Assembly: GCA_030690945.1 (NCBI GenBank)
Contig: JAUYFM010000063.1
Location: 34,712 to 98,711 of the forward strand
DNA: 64,000 bases
Direction of reading: 5' to 3'
Origin: Smithellaceae bacterium
Lineage (GTDB): Bacteria > Desulfobacterota > Syntrophia > Syntrophales > Smithellaceae
The notes below the pieces were generated by a model. That model saw nothing but the letters and a program-made list of their open reading frames with translations, had not been told where the DNA came from and searched no databases. Below, piece by piece: positions 24,821 to 32,259 of the stretch. A program made the position numbers and the translations under genes. The stretch's first letter is position 1, and every line of letters begins with the position of its first letter.

Positions 24821-25105
24821 TTTGCCCACGCCAACATTCTATCCACCCCGCAAAATTATGCTTTAGGTAAAACGGAGATAAAGAGTTTATTTTTTGATAT
24901 CCCAGACACACTTATAACCAAGAAGAATTTATGGTGGATAGGGAACATATCTTTTGGACTATTAGATTTACTTTCAAAAGTTATTGAAAAACATCCTCTC
25001 GTGAGCTTAGCCAATGATTTTCATGGAAAAATGAAAAGATATTAAAGTGAAAATGAGAAACTAAAAGAGCAATTGACTTCTGATCCAAGATTTGAAGAGT
25101 GGTAG
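24821..25105 (+). pseudogene. Unidentified C-terminal gene remnant with in-frame stop
   Basis: An open frame of 74 codons starts right at the repeat without any start codon, reads FAHANILSTPQNYALGK and later LLDLLSKVIEKHPLVSLAND, meets TAA at 25043-25045, then continues in the same frame with 19 coding-like codons (SENEKLKEQLTSDPRFEEW) to TAG 25103. Base composition is AT-richer than its neighbours. I do not recognise the family. It is most simply a decayed tail of a gene whose front was lost at the repeat. Confidence 0.45.
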
Positions 25106-25107
25106 AG

Positions 25108-25146
25108 GAAATCATGGGGTCAAAAGCAAAAGAAATCATGGGGTCA
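25108..25146. repeat. Tandem 15-nt direct repeat
   Basis: GAAATCATGGGGTCA occurs at 25108-25122 and again at 25132-25146. The remaining DNA to 25245 shows no further feature. Similar strings are common around REP-type transposase remnants, but no transposase remains here. Confidence 0.5.
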
Positions 25147-25245
25147 GGTCTTGAAATATCAGTTATTCTCTTGTTTCCCAGACTGGCGCCTGCCGTTTAC
25201 TCCACAACTTTTCAGGTTCAGCCCGCATGAGAATCCCTTTCTCTC

Positions 25246-25647
25246 TCAAGCCGTTGGGACTTTGATGTTTAATTTATGTGCCGTCTCTATCATCTTTTTG
25301 TCTTTTGTGAGGATACACGCGTTATTCCTGCGCGCCAGGATTAAATAGAACAAATCGTACGCAGGGTGCCCTGTTTTGACGGATTCGGAAAAAACTTCCC
25401 TGCATAGACTTCTGGTATTGATGTAATCATCAACAAAATCAATGCAGTAATCTATTCCTTTTTCACATTTTTCGCCGGGCAGGCCGGAATATAAGGCATA
25501 TTTCCAGAAGGTGTTTGTTATTTCCGAAGGGAATGTGTCCGGTGCCAATACAAGTTCTGACTGCATCAGCAATTCTCTGAACCGATGACTGTCCGCTTTG
25601 TCCAAGACTATCTCAACGGCTGCACTGGCATCCAGAACAATAATCAT
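25246..25647 (-). CDS. PIN-domain toxin (VapC-like)
   Basis: A 133-residue PIN-domain RNase. Acidic active-site residues are visible in order: VLDASAAVE (Asp6), SEITNTFW (Glu), AYDLFYL (Asp) and TKDKKM (Asp). VapC toxins cleave tRNA or rRNA and stop growth when freed of their antitoxin. It overlaps the upstream antitoxin gene by four bases (ATGA), the standard order for VapBC or FitAB pairs. The domain is full length and all catalytic positions are kept, so it is probably active. Confidence 0.87.
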   Translation of the reverse strand: MIIVLDASAAVEIVLDKADSHRFRELLMQSELVLAPDTFPSEITNTFWKYALYSGLPGEKCEKGIDYCIDFVDDYINTRSLCREVFSESVKTGHPAYDLFYLILARRNNACILTKDKKMIETAHKLNIKVPTA

Positions 25648-25886
25648 CTTTCCCGATCCTTTCTGATTAAATCCACCGCGTCAGGAAGCGTGACTCCATC
25701 GATATCCAGAACATTCGACGTCTCCAACAGTTTTTTTCTTCTTTCCTTATTTCCAAGTCTGGATACAATGCCTTCTTTTAACATGACTATGGTTTCTTGG
25801 GCCATGCTTCTGTGTTCTTTTTCAGCCAGATAATTAAGTTGAACATACACATCTTCCGGCAAATCTCTTACCTGCAATGTCGGCAT
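25644..25886 (-). CDS. Ribbon-helix-helix antitoxin (FitA/VapB-like)
   Basis: An 80-residue antitoxin started at ATG 25886, which has an AGGAGGAGATT site; the longer frame to 25916 runs into the promoter. The N-terminal PTLQVRDLPEDVYVQLNYLA and the helix with EHRSMAQE are typical of FitA-type ribbon-helix-helix DNA-binding domains. The C-terminal part should wrap the PIN toxin. It is expected to repress its own operon through the dyad at 25905-25940. Confidence 0.83.
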   Translation of the reverse strand: MPTLQVRDLPEDVYVQLNYLAEKEHRSMAQETIVMLKEGIVSRLGNKERRKKLLETSNVLDIDGVTLPDAVDLIRKDRER

Positions 25887-25904
25887 AATCTCCTCCTCTT
25901 TGTA

Positions 25905-25940
25905 ATGTGCATGCAATATACATCACAATAGCATGCACAT
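25905..25940. promoter_or_regulatory. Operator dyad of the VapBC-like operon
   Basis: Perfect 10-bp inverted arms ATGTGCATGC and GCATGCACAT, 16 bases apart, lie across the promoter elements. Each arm contains GCATGC. The position just before the antitoxin gene is right for autoregulation by the antitoxin or the toxin-antitoxin complex. Confidence 0.75.
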
Positions 25941-25943
25941 CAA
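25915..25943 (-). promoter_or_regulatory. Promoter of the VapBC-like operon
   Basis: On the minus strand TTGATG, 17 bases, TATATT. Both hexamers overlap the operator dyad, so repressor binding would block RNA polymerase. Confidence 0.65.
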
Positions 25944-26073
25944 GTATTTTTTCAACATTGTTTTCAACAAAAACCCAATATTGATGGTCTCGCAGGTGTA
26001 GCCGGGCAAGGTCGTGTAAGGAGACCTGTAACATCCTTATAAAATTGAGTTACTTCATGCGGGGCGGGTGTTT

Positions 26074-26283
26074 TCACATAATGATGACAAGCGCTTCCCC
26101 ATCCGTGACGACGACCCCGTTTTGATTCGTGACGACCGTGCTGAGCTTAAGAAATTTTAACATACCCTCTTTTTTTGTGAACTTTTCTAATACTTCCACC
26201 GTGGCTGTCAACGTATCCCCCAGAAAAACGGGCTTTCGGAAATTACTTGTTTGGGAGACATAAAGTGCTCCGGGCCCCGGCAA
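26074..26283 (-). pseudogene. Truncated MaoC/PhaJ-like hot-dog fragment
   Basis: A 69-codon frame (TTG start) reads PGPGALYVSQTSNFRKPVFL and GDTLTATVEVLEKF, ending VVVTDGEALVIIM. This is the C-terminal half of MaoC-like (R)-enoyl-CoA hydratases. The N-terminal half, with the catalytic Asp/His (D-x4-H) loop, is missing. A GAGGAGTGATGATG stretch just upstream would fit a start in another frame, so a deletion or frameshift near 26284 is likely. It is probably a nonfunctional remnant. Confidence 0.55.
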
Positions 26284-26304
26284 TTTTCATCATCACTCCT
26301 CATT

Positions 26305-27528
26305 CTAAATCGCACTGACCGGTATAGATGAAACACCGGCATTGATCGGCAGGGACTGAGTTGACAGGCAAATAACACCGCCGTGGCCTACTTTCAGATT
26401 GAGCTTTTCCAATAAAGAAAAATGCTGAACAACCTTTTTGTCGGGCGAAGAGGTTTTTTTGAATTCCAGCGGGTAGATGGTGTTGTCGCGTATGATCAGC
26501 AAATCAATTTCTTTGCCATCTTTGTCGCGATAGTAATAAAAAGGCGGCGTCTGCCCGCTGTGCAGCCACGATTTAAGAATTTCGACAAAGATCCAACTCT
26601 CCAGAATCGCTCCGGAAAAAGCACCGGCTTCCAGAGTTTCCGGACTTGACCATTCGGTCAGCCATGCGCACAGGCCGGTATCAAGAAAATATAGTTTGGG
26701 TGTTTTGACCAACCGTTTGGTGACGTTTGTGAAATAAGGTTCGAGCAGGTACACAAGACCGGAGGCTTGCAGGATTGAAAGCCAGCTTTTGGCTGTGTTG
26801 TAGGAAATGTCCACATCGCGCGCCATTTCCGCCAGATTGAGAAGCTGGCCTGTCCGCGCCGCCGCCGTGCGCAAGAATCTAAGAAAAGCCATTTCGTCGC
26901 CGACACGCGCCAGATCCCGCACATCTCTTTGCAGGTAGGTTTGAACGTAAGAACGATAGAACAGATCGCGATCTTTATTTTTCGAAATGGCCATGGCCGG
27001 AAAAGAACCGCGCCAGATGATGTTGTAGAGGTCTTTGAGTGTGACAGTCCCGCCCGACTTCAACCGCCGATCGATCTCTTTGGGTAGTGGAAGGAACGGC
27101 GCGGATGTTTCGCTCAGGCCGCTCATCTCCCGGCGTGAAAAGCCAAGCAATTGCACGATGCCGACACGTCCGGCAAGCGATTCTGAAACCCCTTTCATGA
27201 GATGAAACTGCTGCGAACCGGTCAGCCAGTAAAGAGCCGGTTTTCGTCGTTTGTCGGATTCCATCTTGATATAGGGAAGCAATTCAGGGGCGTACTGAAT
27301 TTCGTCAATCAAAAGCGGAGCGGGAAAGCGCTGCATGAAAAGGGCCGGATCGTTCTTGGCAAGATTTAAAACCAGCGGATCATCGAGTGTAACATAGATT
27401 CTGTCATTGCCGATTAAGTGCTGCAGGAAGGTTGTCTTGCCCACTTGCCGCGCACCGGTAACCAGGGATACCGGAAATTGACGGGAGGCCTGAATAAAAT
27501 ATTTTTCGAGCGTTCTTGTGTGGTACAT
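26305..27528 (-). CDS. AAA ATPase with DUF4143 domain
   Basis: A 407-residue protein of the AAA_14/DUF4143 group. Walker A is TGARQVGKTTFLQHL and Walker B is PLLIDEIQYAPELL. Sensor residues appear in WLTGSQQF. The middle part holds a winged-helix-like segment (NLAEMARDVDISYNTAKSWL). The C-terminal DUF4143 region ends with YRDKDGKEIDLLI and LEFKKT, a pattern like PD-(D/E)xK nuclease folds. These genes are widely scattered by horizontal transfer and their role is poorly known. It stands alone in the accessory stretch. Confidence 0.88.
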   Translation of the reverse strand: MYHTRTLEKYFIQASRQFPVSLVTGARQVGKTTFLQHLIGNDRIYVTLDDPLVLNLAKNDPALFMQRFPAPLLIDEIQYAPELLPYIKMESDKRRKPALYWLTGSQQFHLMKGVSESLAGRVGIVQLLGFSRREMSGLSETSAPFLPLPKEIDRRLKSGGTVTLKDLYNIIWRGSFPAMAISKNKDRDLFYRSYVQTYLQRDVRDLARVGDEMAFLRFLRTAAARTGQLLNLAEMARDVDISYNTAKSWLSILQASGLVYLLEPYFTNVTKRLVKTPKLYFLDTGLCAWLTEWSSPETLEAGAFSGAILESWIFVEILKSWLHSGQTPPFYYYRDKDGKEIDLLIIRDNTIYPLEFKKTSSPDKKVVQHFSLLEKLNLKVGHGGVICLSTQSLPINAGVSSIPVSAI

Positions 27529-27668
27529 TTAAAACCTCCATCGGCCATGTTGCAATACGACTGCAATATAGCCGATGGAGATTAATCTGTCAATATTATT
27601 TGTGCCGTCTGTCCCATAACTTATGAAGATAGCCTGGTTCTTTGCAACCCATGAGCTCATTGATGCTG

Positions 27669-27727
27669 AATCAACCACCTCGCAGCAAGCTGCGGAGAAT
27701 TAAAGCTCGTCCCGCAACAGCGGGATT
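27669..27727 (+). repeat. Dispersed repeat, copy 5 (internal deletion)
   Basis: Only 59 bp long. Both ends match the full element, but about 42 bp between CCTCGC and AGCAAGCTGCGGAG are missing. The deletion fits recombination between the two CGAGCTCGC-type segments inside the element. The final bases supply the stop codon of the cupin gene on the opposite strand. Confidence 0.85.
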
Positions 27728-28070
27728 AAGCCCTGCCGTATTTATCTTCCAGTCTTTCAATATCGTCTTCGCCGAAGTACGTGCCTGTCTGGACTTCGAT
27801 GATGACCAGATCGACATCGGATAGATTTTCCAGACGGTGGGTCGCGCCTTGTGGTATGTCAACCGCTCTGCCGGCACGCAGAGAAAAAATTTTGCCGTCA
27901 ATGGTCGCCACACCTTCACCAGAAACGGCATACCAGTGCTCCGAGCGCATTTTGTGTCGCTGCAGGCTCAGGCTGCCACCCGGTTCGACGACAATTCGTT
28001 TTACTTTATGATCCAGAACATCGGATAAGATTTGATAGTAGCCCCAGGGACGTCTGTTTATCGTTTCCAT
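27726..28070 (-). CDS. Cupin, mannose-6-phosphate isomerase type II-like
   Basis: A 114-residue cupin like the C-terminal domain of bifunctional ManC/AlgA. It begins with RRPWGYYQIL, then has SLQRHKMRSEHWYAVSGEG (metal-binding His, His and Glu) and ends in TGTYFGEDDIERLEDKYGR, the classic ending of this family. It would interconvert mannose-6-phosphate and fructose-6-phosphate. No GDP-mannose pyrophosphorylase domain is attached. The stop TAA (27726-27728) lies inside dispersed repeat copy 5. It is divergent from ygjP. Confidence 0.88.
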   Translation of the reverse strand: METINRRPWGYYQILSDVLDHKVKRIVVEPGGSLSLQRHKMRSEHWYAVSGEGVATIDGKIFSLRAGRAVDIPQGATHRLENLSDVDLVIIEVQTGTYFGEDDIERLEDKYGRA

Positions 28071-28142
28071 TGATTTTCGCTCACAAAATATTTGTTAATT
28101 TGACTATCATAATCCCGGATGAATGAAAAGCCATCCTTTCAT

Positions 28143-28242
28143 CGTGAAGCGTATCTCGTGAAGCATCGTTCATCATCCGCAGAAAAGTTCAACCACTTCC
28201 TAAAACAGTTAGAAACCATTCCCTACGCTTCACGCTTCACGA
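28143..28242. repeat. Inverted and direct CTTCACG heptamers
   Basis: CGTGAAGC at 28143-28150 and 28157-28164, and its reverse complement GCTTCACG twice in 28227-28242. Together with 9782 and 17646 this defines a small intergenic repeat family. It lies before the chosen ygjP start. Confidence 0.45.
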
Positions 28243-28322
28243 ACCCCGAACCACGTGATTACCCTTCTCTTCCTTCTTCCCTTTGCCGCCTCAATATGCT
28301 AAGTCATTGCCCCATAAGGGCT

Positions 28323-29009
28323 ATGGACATTAAATATTCACTCAAACGCAGTCGAAAAAGGAAGAAAACGATTTCACTTCAAATCAGCAATTCCTCAGAA
28401 GTCACAATCTACGCGCCTTACTTTACACCCGTCGCGGAGATCAACCGCTTTGTTGAAGAAAAACAGACCTGGATTGACCGGGCCATCCGCAAGCAAGCTG
28501 AACTTCAGCCTTTGCATAAGAAAAAAGAATACGTCACCGGTGAAAATTTATATTATCTGGGCCAAGCCTATCCCCTGGAAGCCTTTTTTGAACCACTGGA
28601 AAATACAGGCGTTATTTTCTGGAATAACCGTTTTTTTCTGAACTGCCACGCAGACACAGAAATGAGAAAACACTACTTTGTTTCCTGGTATAAGAAAAAA
28701 GCACGGCAATATTTAAGTGAGCGGGTTGATTTTTACGAGAGCATGCTTAAGCTCACGTCAAACGGCCTTCGGATAACATCCGCCGAGAGGCGTTGGGGGT
28801 CCTGTTCGGAAGATAATAATTTATCATTCAGCTTCCGCCTGATCATAGCGCCGCCTGAGGTGATTGATTACGTTGTGGTGCATGAACTGATGCACATCCG
28901 GGAGAAAAATCATTCTTCAAAATTCTGGAACTTAGTGATAGAAGTGATTCCGGATTACAAGGCACAGAGGCGCTGGCTTCGTGAACATCAGCACCATTTT
29001 GATCTGTGA
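28323..29009 (+). CDS. YgjP-family zinc metallopeptidase
   Basis: A 228-residue protein with YgjP/WLM-type features. The metal site VVHELMHIREKNHSSKFWNL (HExxH plus downstream His) lies near residue 180, preceded by RWGSCSEDNNLSFSFRLI, also a family signature. I start at ATG 28323 (MDIKYSLKRS), which gives the normal length. The 68 extra in-frame codons upstream encode a low-quality segment made of CTTCACG repeats. The family is thought to be proteolytic, but targets are not known. It precedes a DUF2156 gene by 34 bp. Confidence 0.82.
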   Translation: MDIKYSLKRSRKRKKTISLQISNSSEVTIYAPYFTPVAEINRFVEEKQTWIDRAIRKQAELQPLHKKKEYVTGENLYYLGQAYPLEAFFEPLENTGVIFWNNRFFLNCHADTEMRKHYFVSWYKKKARQYLSERVDFYESMLKLTSNGLRITSAERRWGSCSEDNNLSFSFRLIIAPPEVIDYVVVHELMHIREKNHSSKFWNLVIEVIPDYKAQRRWLREHQHHFDL

Positions 29010-29043
29010 GCAGAACTCGAAAGGATTTAAGACAGCTTATTTT

Positions 29044-29913
29044 ATGGATATTATTGAAACCATTGATCTCACGCACCGGCCATTTCTGTCCGCACGCTTC
29101 CGGCAAATGAATTTATACATTTCAGACTATACATTCACCAATATCTATCTATTCCGCAATATCAGCCGTTATGAAATATTGAGAAAAGATTGCGGAACTT
29201 TCATTTCCGCCTACAACCGGCAGAATCAGAATTATATCATGCCGCTGGATAACCCGCAGGCCTGCTCTCCGGACACACTCAGGCATTTATTGAATGACGG
29301 CAATTTTTTCTTTCCGATCCCTGAAGGATGGCTGCCCTTTTTTCCAAAAGATGAATTTTGTGTCACATCCGACGACAGCGAATCGGATTATATTTACCTG
29401 ACTTCGAACATGGCGTCATTCGCCGGAAAACAATACACCCGTCACCGCAATCACCTGAATCAGTTGATCGGCGCATTCCATCCCGTGCAATGGCCGCTGT
29501 CCGCTGATACCCTTCTCGACAGCCTGAAAATTTTGCGCCAGTGGCAGGACGAATCCGTCGTCACCGCCAGCAAAACCGATTTTGCGGTGTGCACGGAGGC
29601 TTTGCAAAAAGCCTCGGAGCTTGCGCTGTGGGGCACAATATATTACATTGAAAATGAACCGGCGGGATTCATCATTGGCGAGGCGCTCAACAAAGATACG
29701 TTCTGTCTGCATTTTGCCAAAGCCTCCAAAAAGTATCATGGCATTTATGAGTTTATGTTCAACGACACGGCCATAAAATTGCAGTCGCAATATAAATATC
29801 TGAATCTGGAAGAGGATATGGGTAATAAGAATTTACGGAAAACAAAAGGTTCTTATGGCCCGGAGTGCATTTTAAAAAAATATCGCGTCAGTCTTAAAGT
29901 TGGAGTTCAATGA
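29044..29913 (+). CDS. DUF2156 GNAT-like protein
   Basis: A 289-residue DUF2156 protein, related to the C-terminal catalytic domain of phosphatidylglycerol lysyltransferases (double GNAT fold). The pattern HRPFLSARFRQMNLYISDYT at the N-terminus and RTKGSYGPE-like ending (LRKTKGSYGPECILKKYRV) fit the family. ATG 29044 is chosen because the family starts here; a GTG 28981 would overlap ygjP. An aminoacyl transfer to a lipid or another amine is possible but untested. It overlaps feoB by four bases (ATGA). Confidence 0.78.
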   Translation: MDIIETIDLTHRPFLSARFRQMNLYISDYTFTNIYLFRNISRYEILRKDCGTFISAYNRQNQNYIMPLDNPQACSPDTLRHLLNDGNFFFPIPEGWLPFFPKDEFCVTSDDSESDYIYLTSNMASFAGKQYTRHRNHLNQLIGAFHPVQWPLSADTLLDSLKILRQWQDESVVTASKTDFAVCTEALQKASELALWGTIYYIENEPAGFIIGEALNKDTFCLHFAKASKKYHGIYEFMFNDTAIKLQSQYKYLNLEEDMGNKNLRKTKGSYGPECILKKYRVSLKVGVQ

Positions 29914-32147
29914 GTAACCTGGTTGTCATCACGGATTTACGGGAAGGAGATCAGGGCGTCATTCATTCCATTGAAGACGGCTCGGCCCTGACCAGCCGCC
30001 TGGCCGGCATGGGTATCGTTACCGGCGCAAAGTTTCGCATCACTCAGGTCAGCGGCGGAATGGTTGTTGTTTTAGTCTCGGCAACCCGGATTGCTTTAGG
30101 ACGGGGCGAAGCCTCGAAAATTATGGTTTCCAAAATAGACCCCGCCGATGAAACCTGCCTTCCTCCCATTGAAAAAGAAATCTTCGTCGCGTTGGTCGGC
30201 CAACCCAATGTCGGCAAATCCACCGTCTTTAATATTCTGACGGGGCTTTCCCAGCATGTCGGCAACTGGCCCGGCAAAACCGTCGAGAAAAAAGAAGGGG
30301 TACACCGCGCCAATGATATTTTAATCCGCATTGTCGATCTGCCGGGCACTTACAGCCTCACATCTTTTTCCGAAGAAGAACGAGTCACCCGTGATTTCAT
30401 CATTCAAGAAAAGCCCGACCTCGTCGTGCTGGTGCTGAACGCTGCTGCACTGGAGAGAAGCCTTTATCTTTTATCCGAAGTTTTACTGCTCAATCGACCG
30501 GTGATCGTGGCCATCAACATGCTGGACGTTGCATCAAACCAGGGCACGCAGGTTGATGCGAAGGCTTTGCAGGATTCTCTGGGTCTGCCGGTCATTCCCA
30601 TGGTCGCCAAACGCAACAGCGGCATCAAAGAACTGGTGGATCAAATTACCCAGATGGCCTCCTGCGATCAGAAATTCCAGCCCGAATTACCCGAAGTTTC
30701 CGCCGATCATCTGGAAATTTATCAAAGCATCCTGGAAACCATCCGGCCTTATATTCAGAATCCTTACACCCCCGAATGGGTGGCTGTTAAATTAATGGAG
30801 GGCGACCCGGAAGTATCCGCCATGGTTGAAAAGCACGCGCAGCCATCCGGCTGGAATACGATTCTGACACTGCTCAGCAAACACGAAGACGCGCTGCATG
30901 CCGTGGTTAACGGCCGCTATGACTGGATTGAAAAAATGACCCGGGCGGCCGTCTCCCACTTCAGAATGGGACAGGTTGTGCTCACCGACAGAATCGATCA
31001 TGTGCTGACGCGTCCGATTTTCGGCATTCCGATTTTACTGGCCATCATGGCCTTTGTCTTCTTCCTCACCTATTCTATCGGCGTGCCGCTGCAAACCTGG
31101 CTTGCCGATTTAATCTCGCAATTCATTGCCTTTTGCACACCTGCCACAAGCGGCTGGCCTGCCTGGCTGCAAGGGATGCTGCTCAACGGCGTCATCGGCG
31201 GCGCAGGTTCCGTACTGACATTTTTGCCGGTCTTGTTGATCTTTTTTGCCATCATGGCCTTACTGGAAGATGTCGGCTACATGGCGCGCGCCGCCTTTGT
31301 GATGGACAGGATCATGCATCTGGTCGGATTACATGGCAAAAGTTTCATCCCGATGTGCCTGGGTTTCGGCTGCAATGTCCCCGCGATTCTCGGCGCCCGC
31401 ATCATCGAGACGCGCAAGGCCCGCATGATTACACTGCTTTTGATTCCTTTTGTTCCCTGCACCGCCAGACTAGCCGTCCTCACACTAGTCTCCGCCGCCA
31501 TTTTCAGGGAAAACGCCGTTTTTGTGTCGTGGAGTATACTGGCGTTAAATATTGTTGTATTAGGAATTGCCGGAATTTTTGTCAACAAAACCCTCTGGAA
31601 ACAGGATGCGCCGTTCATCATGGAACTGCCGATTTATCATCGTCCCGATTTAAAAACGATTCTGATAGTCATCTGGTCGAGAACCGTCTCCTTCGTCCGC
31701 AAAGCCGGAACGGTTATTCTGGGCGTTTCGCTCTTGATCTGGATTTTATCTTATTTTCCAACCGGCAATGTGGAAGAAAGCTTTCTGGCTTCCGTGGGCA
31801 GGTTACTTCAGCCGCTGGGTGTACCGCTGGGGCTGGACTGGAAAATGATAACCGCGTTGTTGACGGGACTCGTCGCCAAGGAAAATGTTGTGGCGACGCT
31901 GGGTGTTCTTTACTCTGTAGGAAAAGATGGGCTGGCGATGACGCTGCCCACCATCATGAGCCCGGAATCGGCTGCCGCATTTCTGGTTGTGATGATGCTT
32001 TTTATCCCCTGCGCCGCCACCATGGCTGTACTGCGCAAGGAAATGAACAGCAACAAATGGTTTTATTCCACGATCGTACTGACGCTGGTTGTCTCATACC
32101 TGGGCGGCATGGCGGCGTTTAATTTTGTCAGATGGCTAGGAATTTAG
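29910..32147 (+). CDS. feoB: Ferrous iron transporter FeoB with fused FeoA domain
   Basis: A 745-residue fusion. Residues 1-75 are a FeoA SH3-like domain (SRLAGMGIVTGAKFRITQVS). Then comes the FeoB G-domain: G1 GQPNVGKS, G2/G3 with WPGKTVEKKEG and DLPGTYSL, G4 NMLD. The C-terminal permease has Gate motifs with Cys (CLGFGCNVPAI and PFVPCTARL) and about eight transmembrane segments. It imports Fe(II) across the inner membrane, driven or regulated by GTP. FeoA is normally a separate peptide. No FeoC follows. It starts within the end of the DUF2156 gene. Confidence 0.96.
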   Translation: MSNLVVITDLREGDQGVIHSIEDGSALTSRLAGMGIVTGAKFRITQVSGGMVVVLVSATRIALGRGEASKIMVSKIDPADETCLPPIEKEIFVALVGQPNVGKSTVFNILTGLSQHVGNWPGKTVEKKEGVHRANDILIRIVDLPGTYSLTSFSEEERVTRDFIIQEKPDLVVLVLNAAALERSLYLLSEVLLLNRPVIVAINMLDVASNQGTQVDAKALQDSLGLPVIPMVAKRNSGIKELVDQITQMASCDQKFQPELPEVSADHLEIYQSILETIRPYIQNPYTPEWVAVKLMEGDPEVSAMVEKHAQPSGWNTILTLLSKHEDALHAVVNGRYDWIEKMTRAAVSHFRMGQVVLTDRIDHVLTRPIFGIPILLAIMAFVFFLTYSIGVPLQTWLADLISQFIAFCTPATSGWPAWLQGMLLNGVIGGAGSVLTFLPVLLIFFAIMALLEDVGYMARAAFVMDRIMHLVGLHGKSFIPMCLGFGCNVPAILGARIIETRKARMITLLLIPFVPCTARLAVLTLVSAAIFRENAVFVSWSILALNIVVLGIAGIFVNKTLWKQDAPFIMELPIYHRPDLKTILIVIWSRTVSFVRKAGTVILGVSLLIWILSYFPTGNVEESFLASVGRLLQPLGVPLGLDWKMITALLTGLVAKENVVATLGVLYSVGKDGLAMTLPTIMSPESAAAFLVVMMLFIPCAATMAVLRKEMNSNKWFYSTIVLTLVVSYLGGMAAFNFVRWLGI

Positions 32148-32259
32148 CAAAAAGGGACAAAAGCCGAGCGGTACTCTTTCCATTTACACACCGCCGCATT
32201 AGTTTTCTGCATAACCACCGGTGTCCATTTTTTTCAACCTGCCACAAGGGAGGATACAC

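Noticed and set aside
31133..32122. 329-codon open frame in a second plus frame
   Set aside because: It lies inside feoB, and the protein is rich in His, Arg and Cys in the manner of a shadow frame.
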